From Mesobacillus jeotgali (GTDB lineage: Bacteria; Bacillota; Bacilli; Bacillales; Cytobacillaceae): 64,000 bases of DNA. Positions 37,953 to 47,171 of this stretch are shown here, piece by piece. The position numbers and the translations under genes are program-made. Under the pieces are notes generated by a model. That model saw only the letters and a program-made list of their open reading frames with translations. It was not told the DNA's origin and ran no database searches. The stretch lies in contig NZ_CP025025.1 of NCBI RefSeq assembly GCF_002874535.1, forward strand, positions 1,349,526 through 1,413,525, in the 5' to 3' direction. Within the stretch, counting starts at the first letter, position 1. Every line of letters begins with the position of its first letter.

Positions 37953-38246
37953 ATGAAATCACTCCAGGATGCAATTTATAATTGGCTGACAATCAAAATT
38001 GTCAGCGATGCTCGGCCAGAAGATACAGCAGCTCAAGAAACCACACAGTTATTTGATCAAATTCTTGCCGAAGAGCATAATGTTGAATCTAAAGAATTAA
38101 AACGGGACGCACTAATGTATTATGTCACTGTCGTGCAGGAAGGTAATTCCAAAGAATACCGCTTCCCGCGCGACTTCATTGAAGTCATGCTTGACCAAAT
38201 CAGGCAAGAACCAGACAAATACGTGAACTACCCAGATGAAGAATAG
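37953..38246 (+). CDS. Conserved hypothetical protein downstream of ylaH
   Basis: A 97-residue soluble, acidic, mainly helical protein: LQDAIYNWLTIKIVSDARPEDTAAQETTQLF, then ELKRDALMYYVTVVQEG and FPRDFIEVMLDQIRQEP. I do not recognise a named family. It follows ylaH by 11 bases with GGAGTTGGAG before the ATG, so it is the last gene of the typA operon, closed by a terminator. Confidence 0.8.
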   Translation: MKSLQDAIYNWLTIKIVSDARPEDTAAQETTQLFDQILAEEHNVESKELKRDALMYYVTVVQEGNSKEYRFPRDFIEVMLDQIRQEPDKYVNYPDEE

Positions 38247-38249
38247 AGA

Positions 38250-38281
38250 AAAATCCGCCTAGAATTGGGCGGATTTTTTTG
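38250..38281 (+). terminator. Terminator of the typA-ylaH operon
   Basis: AAATCCGCC / GGGCGGATTT stem around TAGAATT with a seven-base T run. Confidence 0.88.
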
Positions 38282-38353
38282 CTGTTTGATTTATGGGATT
38301 TGGTTTGTAAAAATGATAATTGGATCATATAGGATTTAGACGGAAGGCAGGAA

Positions 38354-38870
38354 AGCTGTGGTTATTGTGACAGGTTTCAGAATGCAGAGCCCAAAGCTGT
38401 CTAGAAAAAGCGGTAATTGTGACAGGTATCAGGTCGCAGAGCCCAGAGCTGTCAAGAAAACGTGGTTATTGTGACAGGTTTCAGTCTGCTGAGTCCAAAG
38501 CTGTCAAGAAAGCGTAGTTATTGTGACAGGTTTCAGTCTGCTGAGTCCAAAGCTGTCAAGAAAACGTGGTTATTGTGACAGGTTACAGGCTGCAGAGTCC
38601 AGAGTTGTCAAGAAAGCGTAGTTATTGTGACAGGTTTCAGGCTGCAGAGCCCAAAGCTGTCAAGAAAGCGTAGTTATTGTGACAGGTTTCAGGCTGCAGA
38701 GCCCAAAGCTGTCAAGAAAACGTGGTTATTGTGACAGGTTTCAGGTCGCAAAGCCCAAAGCTGTCAAGAAAAGCTCCGAATTCAGACAGGTTTGAGGTTC
38801 AATGTACATAAGCTGTCAAAATAAAGCCCGTATTCAGACAGGTTTGAGGAGGAACCCGAAAAGCTGCCTG
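38354..38870. repeat. 52-bp tandem array, family II (about ten units)
   Basis: GACA starts at 38369, 38421, 38473, 38525, 38577, 38629, 38681, 38733, 38785 and 38837; TGTC starts at 38398 and every 52 bases to 38814. TGTC to GACA is 23 bases, as in the 9.3 kb array. Each unit can also fold the other way: GACAG-x-TTT-xx-GGCT, GCAG loop, AGCC-x-AAA-x-CTGTC, a 33-base near-palindrome. The central units differ by only a few bases; the last two are a diverged subtype seen again at 18.4 kb. Located between convergent genes. Confidence 0.97.
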
Positions 38871-38927
38871 AATCAGCCCTAAATTTCGTTCTAAATTTTA
38901 ACTAGGAAGGTAATCATTAATCACCAT

Positions 38928-39128
38928 TCACCAATCATCCTTCTTAACCCGGGAACGATACAGTTTAAAATTCCCGGTTGCTATACGGTTGTTCGTCTTA
39001 TCAGCAATTCGTTCATTACAAGGATCGCACATATATGTATGGATCGGCCGGTTTCGAAGCCGCTTAGCCTGAAGCGTATCGCTGTTAATATTCTCGATTT
39101 TGTCGCATAGTACACATTTGACTCTCAT
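38928..39128 (-). CDS. ylaI: YlaI family zinc-ribbon-like protein (DUF2197)
   Basis: A 66-residue protein with two CxxC motifs, VKCVLCDK at 4-10 and YMCDPCNERI at about 32-41, expected to bind one zinc ion. It matches the YlaI/DUF2197 family. Basic in its second half (FKLYRSRVKKDD), so nucleic-acid binding is possible but not shown. ATG follows AAGAGGTG. Divergent from the FMN-binding protein gene. Confidence 0.85.
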   Translation of the reverse strand: MRVKCVLCDKIENINSDTLQAKRLRNRPIHTYMCDPCNERIADKTNNRIATGNFKLYRSRVKKDDW

Positions 39129-39284
39129 TCTTACACCTCTTATTAATAATTATCATACATAGCCTGATTGAGTTTTGATTATATTATAGTATATCATTGA
39201 TTGGAGCCTTAGCAGAGAAAATCATTTGATTTGCCCTGCTCAAAGAGTTCGTAGTACTATTATGATAGTTTAAGGAGGGTGAAT

Positions 39285-39740
39285 ATGGCAAATCAAGTAG
39301 AACCTAAACTAATCAAACCGTTGGTTGATGAATTGCAAAAAGAGCGTTTTGTTACCCTGGCGACAGTGGACCATGAAACCGGCGGCCCGAATGTCAGCGC
39401 GATTTCCTGGGTGCTTGCAAAGGATGAGGGTACCATTTATTTTGCGGTGGATAACCGCTCTCGGATCATCGAGAATATCAAGAGCAATGACAAGGCAGTA
39501 ATCAACTTAATCGCAAATGAATCTACATATTCAATTAGCGGGACGGCGAGCGTCAAGCAAGAAAAACTTGAAGGTGTACCTTTGAAGCTGGCGCTAGTTG
39601 AAATCAATATTAGCGAAGTAAGAGACGTTATGTTCTATGGTTCAAAAATCGTCGCTGAACCTCAATATGACAAGACATACGATAAAGATGCAGCAGCACG
39701 CCTTGATAAGCAGGTAATGGATGCAATGAGAAAAGCTTAG
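39285..39740 (+). CDS. Pyridoxamine 5'-phosphate oxidase-like FMN-binding protein
   Basis: A 151-residue split-barrel flavin-binding protein. Family features: the first strands RFVTLATVDHETGGPNVSAISWV, then GTIYFAVDNRSRIIENIKSN (phosphate contacts R and K), VINLIAN and YSISGTASV. Such proteins bind FMN or F420/haem and are poorly assigned. ATG 39285 follows AAGGAGGGTG; a GTG two codons earlier lies in that site. B. subtilis has no such gene between ylaI and ylaJ as far as I recall. Confidence 0.8.
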   Translation: MANQVEPKLIKPLVDELQKERFVTLATVDHETGGPNVSAISWVLAKDEGTIYFAVDNRSRIIENIKSNDKAVINLIANESTYSISGTASVKQEKLEGVPLKLALVEINISEVRDVMFYGSKIVAEPQYDKTYDKDAAARLDKQVMDAMRKA

Positions 39741-39761
39741 TCGATTGACTAAGCTTTTTTT
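39731..39761 (+). terminator. Terminator after the FMN-binding gene
   Basis: AAAGCTTAGTC / GACTAAGCTTT stem around GATT with a T run; overlaps the last codons. Confidence 0.88.
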
Positions 39762-39768
39762 GCTGCTG

Positions 39769-40353
39769 TTATTTATGATAGTTAGATTGTTGCTCCTGGT
39801 CCTTCTCTAACTGTTTCTGTTCATCTTCATTAAGCTTCTTTTTTGGATCTTCTGTAGGACTCTCATTCTGCGGTTCAATCATGTCTGCGGGAACCTCGGG
39901 CATGACTCTTCCGGTTATATCTGAAAGTTCGTTCATAATCCCCTGAATTGGCTGGCCGTTTTGTATATCTTCAGAAATCTCCCTTAACCTCGCTGTGATA
40001 TCAGGATCGGCAACCACTACTGCACGTGCACCGTGAGGGTCTTTTTTTAAGGCTTCTGCAACCGTATATTTAACAGTATCTACCTCAGACCTCTCCATTT
40101 TGTCATTTACGTCGATACCCACAATAGCATAGCGACCAACCACAACAGCCGCAGCATCATCAACATTAGGGATGTGAGTGGTCAAGTTCACAAGATGTCG
40201 GGAAATCTCCTGGCCAGACTGGCGGTCAACTTCCTTGATCGCACTATTCTGGACCTTGACCTTGTGATCTTCGTCAGCTTTATTTGCTTTGTTTTGTCCA
40301 TTGCAAGCAGTCAATAACAATACAAACGAGATTGCAGCAACCAATCTTATCAT
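39769..40353 (-). CDS. ylaJ: YhcN/YlaJ family sporulation lipoprotein
   Basis: A 194-residue lipoprotein with lipobox LLTAC (Cys16). The YhcN/YlaJ domain is at about 45-140 (LTTHIPNVDDAAAVVVGRYAIVGIDV and YTVAEALKKDPHGARAVVVADPDI), followed by a Glu/Gln/Lys-rich tail (EDEQKQLEKDQEQQ). Proteins of this family occur in the spore inner membrane and affect germination. ATG 40353 follows GGAGGGG; a longer frame to 40395 places charged residues before the signal peptide and is rejected. Confidence 0.88.
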   Translation of the reverse strand: MIRLVAAISFVLLLTACNGQNKANKADEDHKVKVQNSAIKEVDRQSGQEISRHLVNLTTHIPNVDDAAAVVVGRYAIVGIDVNDKMERSEVDTVKYTVAEALKKDPHGARAVVVADPDITARLREISEDIQNGQPIQGIMNELSDITGRVMPEVPADMIEPQNESPTEDPKKKLNEDEQKQLEKDQEQQSNYHK

Positions 40354-40683
40354 AAATGAACCCCTCCGGTTAATTATTCTTTTAAAAAAGTCCATAAGAC
40401 AACTAGAAATGTAAATGAAAAAGGCAGTTTTCGCATTTTGTCTTTAATACAGTAACTCTTGCCTATGCATTCCAATTGTCCTCTAGGCCTGATAAAAGAG
40501 CTTCGAAGTAATAATGCAGCAGGCAACAAAGCTAATGACAAAAGCAACAAAAAAAGAAATGCTCAAAGGTTATTGTGCAAAATATCTTCTATCTTTATTC
40601 AAAAAGTCATATATTTTACCAAAGTCCCGGCCAAGGCTGCCAAGTTGGCCAAAGTCGAGATCAATAAGGCGGGAGGCATCAAT

Positions 40684-42024
40684 TTGAGTAAAATATACGT
40701 ACTGGATACAAACGTCTTACTACAGGATCCGCACGCGATTTTTTCCTTTCAAGACAATGAAGTTGTCATACCTGCTGTAGTTCTGGAGGAAGTGGATTCA
40801 AAGAAAAGATATATGGATGAGATTGGGCGCAATGCGCGCCAGGTTTCAAGGCTCATAGACGGAATGAGGGAGACAGGGAAGCTGCATGAGAAAATCAACC
40901 TTGAAGGTGGAGGGACGCTCAGGATTGAGCTGAACCATCGATCCTTCCATCAACTTCAGGAAATCTTTGTTGAAAAAACAAATGACAATCGAATACTGGC
41001 GGTTGCTAAAAACTTAAGTCTTGAAGAAGAAACGAAGGAAGATGGTCGTCCAGTTATCCTTGTCAGTAAGGACGCACTTGTCCGAGTAAAAGCAGATGCA
41101 ATCGGACTGATCGCTGAAGATTTTTTAAGCGACAGGGTTGTGGAAATTAATCATCTGTATTCTGGCTATGCAGAAGTGTATATACCGATAGAGGAATTAA
41201 ATCGTTTTTATGAAAAAGGAGAACTTAACATTTCTGATTTAAAGGGGCAAAACTTCTTTTACCCAAATCAGTTCGTAATCATGAAGGACATTCTCGGCAG
41301 TTCTGCTTCCGCAATAGGTATGGTTGATACAAAAAATAAAAAAGTGAAAAAGCTTGTTTTTGAACATGAGGGCAAACATACATGGGGAATCAAGCCAAGA
41401 AATGTTCAACAAATAATGGCGATGGAACTGCTTCTGCGACAAGACATGCCTTTAATCACATTGATAGGGCGTGCAGGTACTGGAAAGACATTGCTCGCCC
41501 TGGCATCAGGTCTGCTGCAGACTGAGGACATGGGGATTTTTAAAAAGCTGCTTGTAGCAAGGCCGATTGTGCCAGTAGGTAAAGATTTGGGCTTTTTGCC
41601 TGGCGAAAAGCAGGAAAAGCTCAGACCATGGATGCAGCCTATTTATGATAACCTTGAATTTCTTTTCAATACCAAAAAACCGGGAGAACTTGATGCCATA
41701 CTGGCAGGGATGGGTTCAATCGAGGTAGAAGCATTAACATATATAAGGGGAAGGAGCATTCCGGACCAATACATCATCATTGATGAAGCGCAGAACCTGA
41801 CAAAGCATGAGATTAAAACAATTCTGACGAGGGTAGGGGAGCGCAGTAAAATTGTCTTGATGGGTGACCCTGACCAGATTGACCACCCATACCTGGATGC
41901 CTATAATAATGGGTTGACCTATGTGGTTGAAAAGTTCAAAGACCAGCAAATCGCGGGTCATGTCCAGCTCGTTAAAGGAGAACGGTCATCTCTTGCCCAG
42001 CTCGCAGCCGATCTTTTAAATTAG
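40684..42024 (+). CDS. ylaK: PIN-PhoH family ATPase YlaK
   Basis: A 446-residue protein with an N-terminal PIN ribonuclease domain (KIYVLDTNVLLQDP at 3-16, further acidic residues around 30-120) and a C-terminal PhoH-like P-loop ATPase domain (Walker A GRAGTGKT at about 263, Walker B YIIIDEAQN). The PIN-PhoH fusion is thought to be an RNA helicase/nuclease. TTG 40684 follows GGGAGG; about 75 in-frame codons upstream have no binding site and are leader. Length fits B. subtilis YlaK (442). Confidence 0.9.
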   Translation: MSKIYVLDTNVLLQDPHAIFSFQDNEVVIPAVVLEEVDSKKRYMDEIGRNARQVSRLIDGMRETGKLHEKINLEGGGTLRIELNHRSFHQLQEIFVEKTNDNRILAVAKNLSLEEETKEDGRPVILVSKDALVRVKADAIGLIAEDFLSDRVVEINHLYSGYAEVYIPIEELNRFYEKGELNISDLKGQNFFYPNQFVIMKDILGSSASAIGMVDTKNKKVKKLVFEHEGKHTWGIKPRNVQQIMAMELLLRQDMPLITLIGRAGTGKTLLALASGLLQTEDMGIFKKLLVARPIVPVGKDLGFLPGEKQEKLRPWMQPIYDNLEFLFNTKKPGELDAILAGMGSIEVEALTYIRGRSIPDQYIIIDEAQNLTKHEIKTILTRVGERSKIVLMGDPDQIDHPYLDAYNNGLTYVVEKFKDQQIAGHVQLVKGERSSLAQLAADLLN

Positions 42025-42085
42025 CGTATACTGGGATATGAGAAGTCAGATATAAAAGACTAAACGGGTAGAGGGACAATATAAT

Positions 42086-42113
42086 AACGGGCACCCTTCT
42101 GGGATGCCCGTTG
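42086..42113. terminator. Hairpin between ylaK and ylaL
   Basis: AACGGGCA / TGCCCGTT stem around CCCTTCTGGGA; short of T on the plus side. Probable shared terminator. Confidence 0.6.
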
Positions 42114-42128
42114 GCAGTACCTTACATA

Positions 42129-42629
42129 TTATTCTACGGTAAAACCGGTAACATTTTTGATGGGGTTATCCTTATTTGAACCATCTTCGTAATATACATG
42201 CAACGGCCCATCCTCTTTTAAAGGCTTGCCGTTCTTCGAGAAACCGAGGATAAGGCGGGAAGCCTCTTCGAGTGAAAGTGAGACCTGGTCATTTTCCCCA
42301 TATTCAATTACTACATTCTCCGCTGTCTGCTCAGGTTCTGCATTAACCAGGAATGGCTTGAATGGGATGCCGAAAGTGCCGGTCAGAACTTTTTCTTTTT
42401 CGAACTTCACTTCTGTTTTAAGGGTTGGTGGATGGACTGCACCCTCCATAATTTCACGATCCCAATGTTTTGAGATTGACTTCGTATACTCTTCAAGGGC
42501 ATCTCCTCGCTCCTTGTCTTCGCTGAAATATGTATTCAAGTCTACTTTGCGATCATCGAAAATCCATACGCCAGGATCCAAAGTGATCTTGTATTTAACT
42601 TTTCCTTTGATTGGGATGATTGTTTCCAT
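42129..42629 (-). CDS. ylaL: YlaL-like cytosolic protein
   Basis: A 166-residue protein: IPIKGKVKYKITLDPGVWIFDDRKVDL at the start, EGAVHPPTLKTEVKFEKEKVLTGTFGIP in the middle and FSKNGKPLKEDGPLHVYYEDGS near the end. It agrees with my recollection of B. subtilis YlaL and lies between ylaK and ylaN as there. No domain of known function or signal peptide is visible. AGGAGG precedes the ATG. Confidence 0.78.
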   Translation of the reverse strand: METIIPIKGKVKYKITLDPGVWIFDDRKVDLNTYFSEDKERGDALEEYTKSISKHWDREIMEGAVHPPTLKTEVKFEKEKVLTGTFGIPFKPFLVNAEPEQTAENVVIEYGENDQVSLSLEEASRLILGFSKNGKPLKEDGPLHVYYEDGSNKDNPIKNVTGFTVE

Positions 42630-42816
42630 AGTTCCCTCCTGAATCTTTGCATATTATTAATTCAGTATAGCGATAATTTTGTGAGTTGTCATTTCAACAC
42701 GTCTATAGCACGCAATTCATTAAGAACTGCCTCCTTAATATTCTTGCTTTTTTGTCCACTTAAGGGTAAAATTTAAAGATAGGATTGGGTAATCGCTCGG
42801 AAACGGGGGGATCAAG

Positions 42817-43098
42817 TTGGCGTCTGATATGATAATCAACCATCAGGAAAAAGCCCATGCCTTGTTAAAGGCTGACGCTGATAAAATTTTAAAGCTGATC
42901 AAAGTGCAAATGGATAACCTGACAATGCCTCAATGCCCTCTTTATGAAGAGGTTTTAGATACGCAAATGTTTGGATTATCAAGAGAGATAGATTTTGCAG
43001 TAAGACTCGGCTTAATCGAAGAATCAGATGGGAAAGTAATTCTCGACCAGTTGGAGCAAGAGCTTTCCATACTGCATGAAGCTTCGTTAAAAAAATAA
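42817..43098 (+). CDS. ylaN: YlaN protein (UPF0358)
   Basis: A 93-residue helical protein starting at TTG, six bases after GGGGGG; the start gives M-A-S-D-M as in B. subtilis. The invariant block [37 protein letters not shown] is present. YlaN is essential in B. subtilis under iron limitation and has been reported to interact with the iron regulator Fur. Single gene with its own terminator. Confidence 0.93.
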   Translation: MASDMIINHQEKAHALLKADADKILKLIKVQMDNLTMPQCPLYEEVLDTQMFGLSREIDFAVRLGLIEESDGKVILDQLEQELSILHEASLKK

Positions 43099-43103
43099 AT
43101 CCT

Positions 43104-43143
43104 AAAAACTCAAACAGTCCTAATCGATTGTTTGAGTTTTTTT
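43104..43143 (+). terminator. Terminator after ylaN
   Basis: AAAACTCAAACA / TGTTTGAGTTTT stem with an 11-base loop and T run. Confidence 0.88.
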
Positions 43144-43328
43144 GTGAGTCGCCTTTGGTGAACATTGTTACTTTAATTAGCTCCTTTCAGTTCAAGCGTA
43201 TTCTCGAAGACTGCATTACACTTCTATGACAATATATTAAGAATTCCATAACTTTTCCTTAAACAAAGGCAGGATATTTCAACTTATAGTAGAATAGATT
43301 AAACAACTTAGAAGATGGGGAAGAGACG

Positions 43329-44528
43329 ATGTTAAAAAAAATACTGAAATCCTATGACTATTCATTGATCATTGTTGTTGCGCTCTTGTGCTTGTTCGGC
43401 CTTGTCATGGTATACAGTGCTAGCATGGTCACTTGGCATGGAGTAGATAGCGATTTCTTTTACGAAAAACAGAAATTCAATTTATTAGCGGCTATGGTTG
43501 TATTTATTTTAGCGGCTTTATTTCCATACAAAGCAATGAAAAGCACCAAAATCTTACTCCCTATGGTGGTATTAACCCTATCAGGCTTGCTGATATTATT
43601 CGTCGTCGGTAAAGTAGCGGGTAACGCCTTGAGCTGGATAGAAGTAGGAGCTAGAAGCATTCAGCCATCCGAGCTTGCAAAACTGAGTGTCATTATATAC
43701 TTATCAGCTGTGTATGCAAAAAAACAATCATACATAAATGAATTTAACAGAGGTGTGCTACCGCCTTTGCTATTCCTGGTGATGGTATTTTTCCTGGTCG
43801 CTGCTCAGCCGGACTTTGGCACTGCAGGGATTATCATGCTAATTGCTGCAGCTATCATTTTAGCTTCAGGTATGAACTTTAAAAATATCATGAAACTGGT
43901 TATGATTGTTATGATTTTGTTAGTGCCCGTATCGCTTATACTAAAAGACGAAGTATTTTCAGAAAGGCGTCTTGAACGTCTTACGTCGTATAGCAATCCT
44001 TTCGATGATGAACAAAAATCGGGTTATCAATTAGCAAATGCCTATTATGCAATTGGTTCAGGTGGATTGACAGGACTAGGATTGGGACAAAGTAATCAAA
44101 AATTGGGGTATTTACCTGAAGCCCACACAGACTTCATTATCGCAGTCATCTCTGAGGAGTTGGGGATTTTTGGTGTAGGGTTTGTGTTGTTGAGTCTGGC
44201 ATTCATCGTTTTAAAGGGTATTCATATAGGTTTAAAGTGCAAGGATCCTTTTGGCAGTTTGCTTGCAATAGGGATTGCCAGTATGATTGGCATTCAGTCG
44301 TTTGTCAATCTTGGTGGAGCTTCAGGGGTTATTCCTCTGACAGGGGTTCCTTTGCCTTTTGTGAGTTATGGCGGCTCATCATTGCTGCAGCTCGCGATTG
44401 CCACCGGGATATTGGTGAATGTTTCGATGTTTGTAAAATATGAAGAGAAGTATAAGAAGGACAAAACAGCCCAGCCTAAGCCTTCAAAAGCTGTTGTAAG
44501 CCAAAATTCGTTCAAGTTCAGGTCGTAA
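43329..44528 (+). CDS. ftsW: Septal peptidoglycan polymerase FtsW (SEDS)
   Basis: A 399-residue SEDS glycosyltransferase with ten predicted membrane helices. Family signatures: AAQPDFGTAGIIM (the catalytic Asp region), SGGLTGLGLGQSNQKLGYLPEAHTDFIIAVISEELG in the large extracellular loop, and TGVPLPFVSYGGSS near the end. It polymerises lipid II at the division septum with a class B PBP. Location directly after ylaN matches ftsW of B. subtilis rather than rodA or spoVE. GGGGAAGAG precedes the ATG. Confidence 0.93.
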   Translation: MLKKILKSYDYSLIIVVALLCLFGLVMVYSASMVTWHGVDSDFFYEKQKFNLLAAMVVFILAALFPYKAMKSTKILLPMVVLTLSGLLILFVVGKVAGNALSWIEVGARSIQPSELAKLSVIIYLSAVYAKKQSYINEFNRGVLPPLLFLVMVFFLVAAQPDFGTAGIIMLIAAAIILASGMNFKNIMKLVMIVMILLVPVSLILKDEVFSERRLERLTSYSNPFDDEQKSGYQLANAYYAIGSGGLTGLGLGQSNQKLGYLPEAHTDFIIAVISEELGIFGVGFVLLSLAFIVLKGIHIGLKCKDPFGSLLAIGIASMIGIQSFVNLGGASGVIPLTGVPLPFVSYGGSSLLQLAIATGILVNVSMFVKYEEKYKKDKTAQPKPSKAVVSQNSFKFRS

Positions 44529-44540
44529 TCAGATACAGAG

Positions 44541-44576
44541 AAAAAGCTGCAGCGTCTGCTGCAGCTTTTTATTTTA
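44541..44576. terminator. Bidirectional terminator between ftsW and ctaA
   Basis: AAAAAGCTGCAG / CTGCAGCTTTTT stem around CGTCTG; overlaps the ctaA stop region. Confidence 0.85.
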
Positions 44577-45525
44577 CCGTTGCCGGAGAAAGGTCAACTG
44601 GTTTAGGGTTTTGTACTCTTGCGGCATTCTTTTTGCTCCTGGAAACCAGAAGGATAAAGTAGCTGAATACACCAAACAAAACAGAAATGAAGAAAGCGTG
44701 GCCCAGGGCAATGTACAAATTCAATCTTGTGAAGATGACAAATGCGCCGGCAATGACTTGCAGTGACACTAGGACCATTGAAATGATCCATCCCCAGTAT
44801 AGTACTCTTTCATGCTTGTAGTGTTTGACGGCAATGTAGGTGACATATGCGATCCAAATAAAAATGAAACCTGCTGCAGCCCTGTGTCCCATTTGTACCC
44901 ACTCGTATATGTTGGTAGGAAGGATGGGTCCGCCATTCGTACATAATGGCCAGTCTTTACAGACCAGGCTGGCATTCATATGCCGGACAAGAGCACCAGT
45001 ATAAACAACAATATAGCTGTAAATGGAAAGTCCGATAATATGGAACTTCATTCTTTTATCAATCACTAATTTTTCAGCCTGGAATTTTTTATCCACTTCA
45101 AAAATTAGCATGGTCAATAAAAGTACTGCAGCAAAAGAGATAAGCGAAATGCCGAAGTGAAGTGCCAGGACAAAATCAGATTGTCCCCAAACGACAGCGG
45201 CAGCTCCTATCAATGCCTGTAGAACAAGGAAGAAAAAAGATAAAACAGACAAGAACTTCGTTTCACGTATATGCCCAATCGCCTTCCATGTCCAAATAGA
45301 TAAGATTAGTACCATGATGCCTACGCTGCCCGACACTAACCTGTGGGCAAGCTCTATTACCAATTCGGGAGTAATATCCGTAGGAACGAATTCTCCGTTA
45401 CAAAGCGGCCAGGACTTGCCGCAGCCCATTCCGGAATCTGTTTTTGTAACCAACGCTCCTCCGAGTAAAACAAAAAGCATCCCAATCGTGGTTAAAACAG
45501 CCAGCCACTTAAGGGAACGATTCAT
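44569..45525 (-). CDS. ctaA: Haem A synthase CtaA
   Basis: A 318-residue, eight-helix membrane enzyme which oxidises the C8 methyl of haem O to the formyl group of haem A. The conserved haem histidines are in [22 protein letters not shown] and GHAFFIS; the Bacillus-type extracytoplasmic Cys pairs are in GCGKSWPLC and [11 protein letters not shown] 45525 follows AGGTGATG; 13 upstream codons lack a binding site. Divergent from ctaB, as in B. subtilis; the pyruvate carboxylase gene normally placed between ftsW and ctaA is absent. Confidence 0.94.
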   Translation of the reverse strand: MNRSLKWLAVLTTIGMLFVLLGGALVTKTDSGMGCGKSWPLCNGEFVPTDITPELVIELAHRLVSGSVGIMVLILSIWTWKAIGHIRETKFLSVLSFFFLVLQALIGAAAVVWGQSDFVLALHFGISLISFAAVLLLTMLIFEVDKKFQAEKLVIDKRMKFHIIGLSIYSYIVVYTGALVRHMNASLVCKDWPLCTNGGPILPTNIYEWVQMGHRAAAGFIFIWIAYVTYIAVKHYKHERVLYWGWIISMVLVSLQVIAGAFVIFTRLNLYIALGHAFFISVLFGVFSYFILLVSRSKKNAARVQNPKPVDLSPATVK

Positions 45526-46142
45526 GATCATCACCTGCTCATTCAAAGTTCGATAAGTTGTCAAATAATAAACTTGACATGTATAATAGAAGAAGCTTGT
45601 AGAAAAGAAAAAATTCTATCCCTATAATAACGAATTTTGACGAAAAAGGATAGAAAACAATACTTAAGATACTACACAATAATAGTTAATATTTCAATAC
45701 TTTCTATTATAGTTGGACAATACCTAGTAATATAGGTAAAATGCTCATGGCAGCGATAAGGCGTGAAGAATGATGAGTATACATACCAGCAATTTTACAG
45801 ACATGAAAATATTATCCAAGAATATGTATATTCGTGAAAAAGAAGACATCCAAACATTCTTTTAATATCAGGTCAAAATTCCTTGCAATAAAAATAAACT
45901 TTATGGATAATGGCGGTAAGACACAAATTAGTCAAATTTTGTTCAAAAAAAATTCACAAAAAAGTTGTGAAGTGTGATTTAATATACAACGTAGGCTTTA
46001 TTTTTCTACGCAAACATTTAACAGCCTTTACACGTTGAGAATAGTGAAAACTATCCGAAATATAAAGTACAAATACTCTTCTTTTTTTTGTAAAAATTTC
46101 GTCTCTGGAATTTTGAAGGGAAAGGGATGAAGGAGGATATGG
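45526..46142. other. Divergent ctaA-ctaB regulatory region
   Basis: About 600 AT-rich bases without a gene. It must hold the promoters for ctaA and for the ctaB-F operon. Apart from the ResD-like site listed separately I could not assign promoters with confidence. Confidence 0.5.
45951..45960 (-). promoter_or_regulatory. ResD-like binding site
   Basis: TTTGTGAATT on the minus strand, an exact match to the reported ResD consensus TTTGTGAAT; a second, weaker GTTGTGAAG follows at 45964-45972 on the plus strand. ResD-ResE is the known activator of ctaA and ctaB in B. subtilis. Confidence 0.55.
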
Positions 46143-47069
46143 ATGTCTAATTCAAAAGCTTTATCAGAAGCTGTATTAGAGGACGGACAGCCTGCAGTTG
46201 TGGAGAAGACGATGTTGAAAGATTTTCTTGCCCTCATTAAAGTTGGAATTGTAAATTCCAATGCTATGACGACTTTTACTGGATTATGGCTAGCTCTTCA
46301 TTTTAGCGGAGCACGCTTTCTGGATAATATTGATTTGATTCTAGCGACATTGATAGGTTCATCATTGATTGTCGCCGGCTCTTGCAGCCTGAATAATTAC
46401 ATCGATCGGGATATCGACCATTTAATGGAGCGAACAAAAGACAGGCCGACTGTAACTGGAAAAGTCCAGCCAGGAAAAGTGGCCTTGATGAGCTTCTTGC
46501 TGATCGGGATTGGAACCGCGTTTTTGCTTACAACTACCATCACAGCTGCTGTAATCGGCTTGTTTGGAGTTTTTAGTTATGTAGTTCTCTATACATTGTG
46601 GTCAAAACGACAATATGTCTCCAATACAATTGTCGGCAGTATCTCAGGAGCAGTTCCACCGCTAATCGGCTGGGCTGCAGTGGACGCTAACCTGGACGTA
46701 ATGGCCTGGATGCTTTTTGCCATCGTTTTTGTTTGGCAGCCACCACACTTCTATGCTCTGGCAATGAGAAGGGTAGAGGAATACCGGGCAGCTGGTATAC
46801 CAATGCTTCCAGTCGTGAAAGGATTCAAAGCAACCAAGAGATCTGTTTACCTTTGGATAACAGCCTTGCTTCCGTTGCCATTTTTCCTTGATGAACTAGG
46901 AATCCCATTCATGGTTCTTGCAACGATCCTGAATATTGGATGGCTTGTATTGGGAATCTACCTTGAAAAGCTTAAAGATGATATGAAATGGGCAAAACTG
47001 ATGTTTGTATATTCTTTACAATACTTAACAGTCATGTTTGTCGCTATGGTAATTGTCACACTTATCTAA
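46143..47069 (+). CDS. ctaB: Haem O synthase (protohaem IX farnesyltransferase) CtaB
   Basis: A 308-residue UbiA-family prenyltransferase with about eight or nine helices. It adds a farnesyl group to haem B. Motifs: [19 protein letters not shown] (first Asp-rich loop, about 82-100) and a [20 protein letters not shown] loop; the [13 protein letters not shown] motif is the second. GAAGGAGGAT precedes the ATG. First gene of the ctaBCDEF operon; it supplies haem O to CtaA. Confidence 0.95.
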   Translation: MSNSKALSEAVLEDGQPAVVEKTMLKDFLALIKVGIVNSNAMTTFTGLWLALHFSGARFLDNIDLILATLIGSSLIVAGSCSLNNYIDRDIDHLMERTKDRPTVTGKVQPGKVALMSFLLIGIGTAFLLTTTITAAVIGLFGVFSYVVLYTLWSKRQYVSNTIVGSISGAVPPLIGWAAVDANLDVMAWMLFAIVFVWQPPHFYALAMRRVEEYRAAGIPMLPVVKGFKATKRSVYLWITALLPLPFFLDELGIPFMVLATILNIGWLVLGIYLEKLKDDMKWAKLMFVYSLQYLTVMFVAMVIVTLI

Positions 47070-47171
47070 CCTTTGTTAGGAGATTCACTCTTTGTTGAGA
47101 GAGGATTTTTCCATATATTTTTTACAACCAAATTTATAAGATTTTTTACGAAAGAGGGGTTTAATTAAGCT

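Noticed and set aside
38354-38870. CRISPR array
   Set aside because: Repeats and the stretches between them are equally conserved, the period is 52 bases with no unique spacers, and there are no cas genes.
40459-40683. N-terminal extension of YlaK
   Set aside because: Open frame but no binding site; the PIN domain starts right after TTG 40684, which has GGGAGG at good distance.
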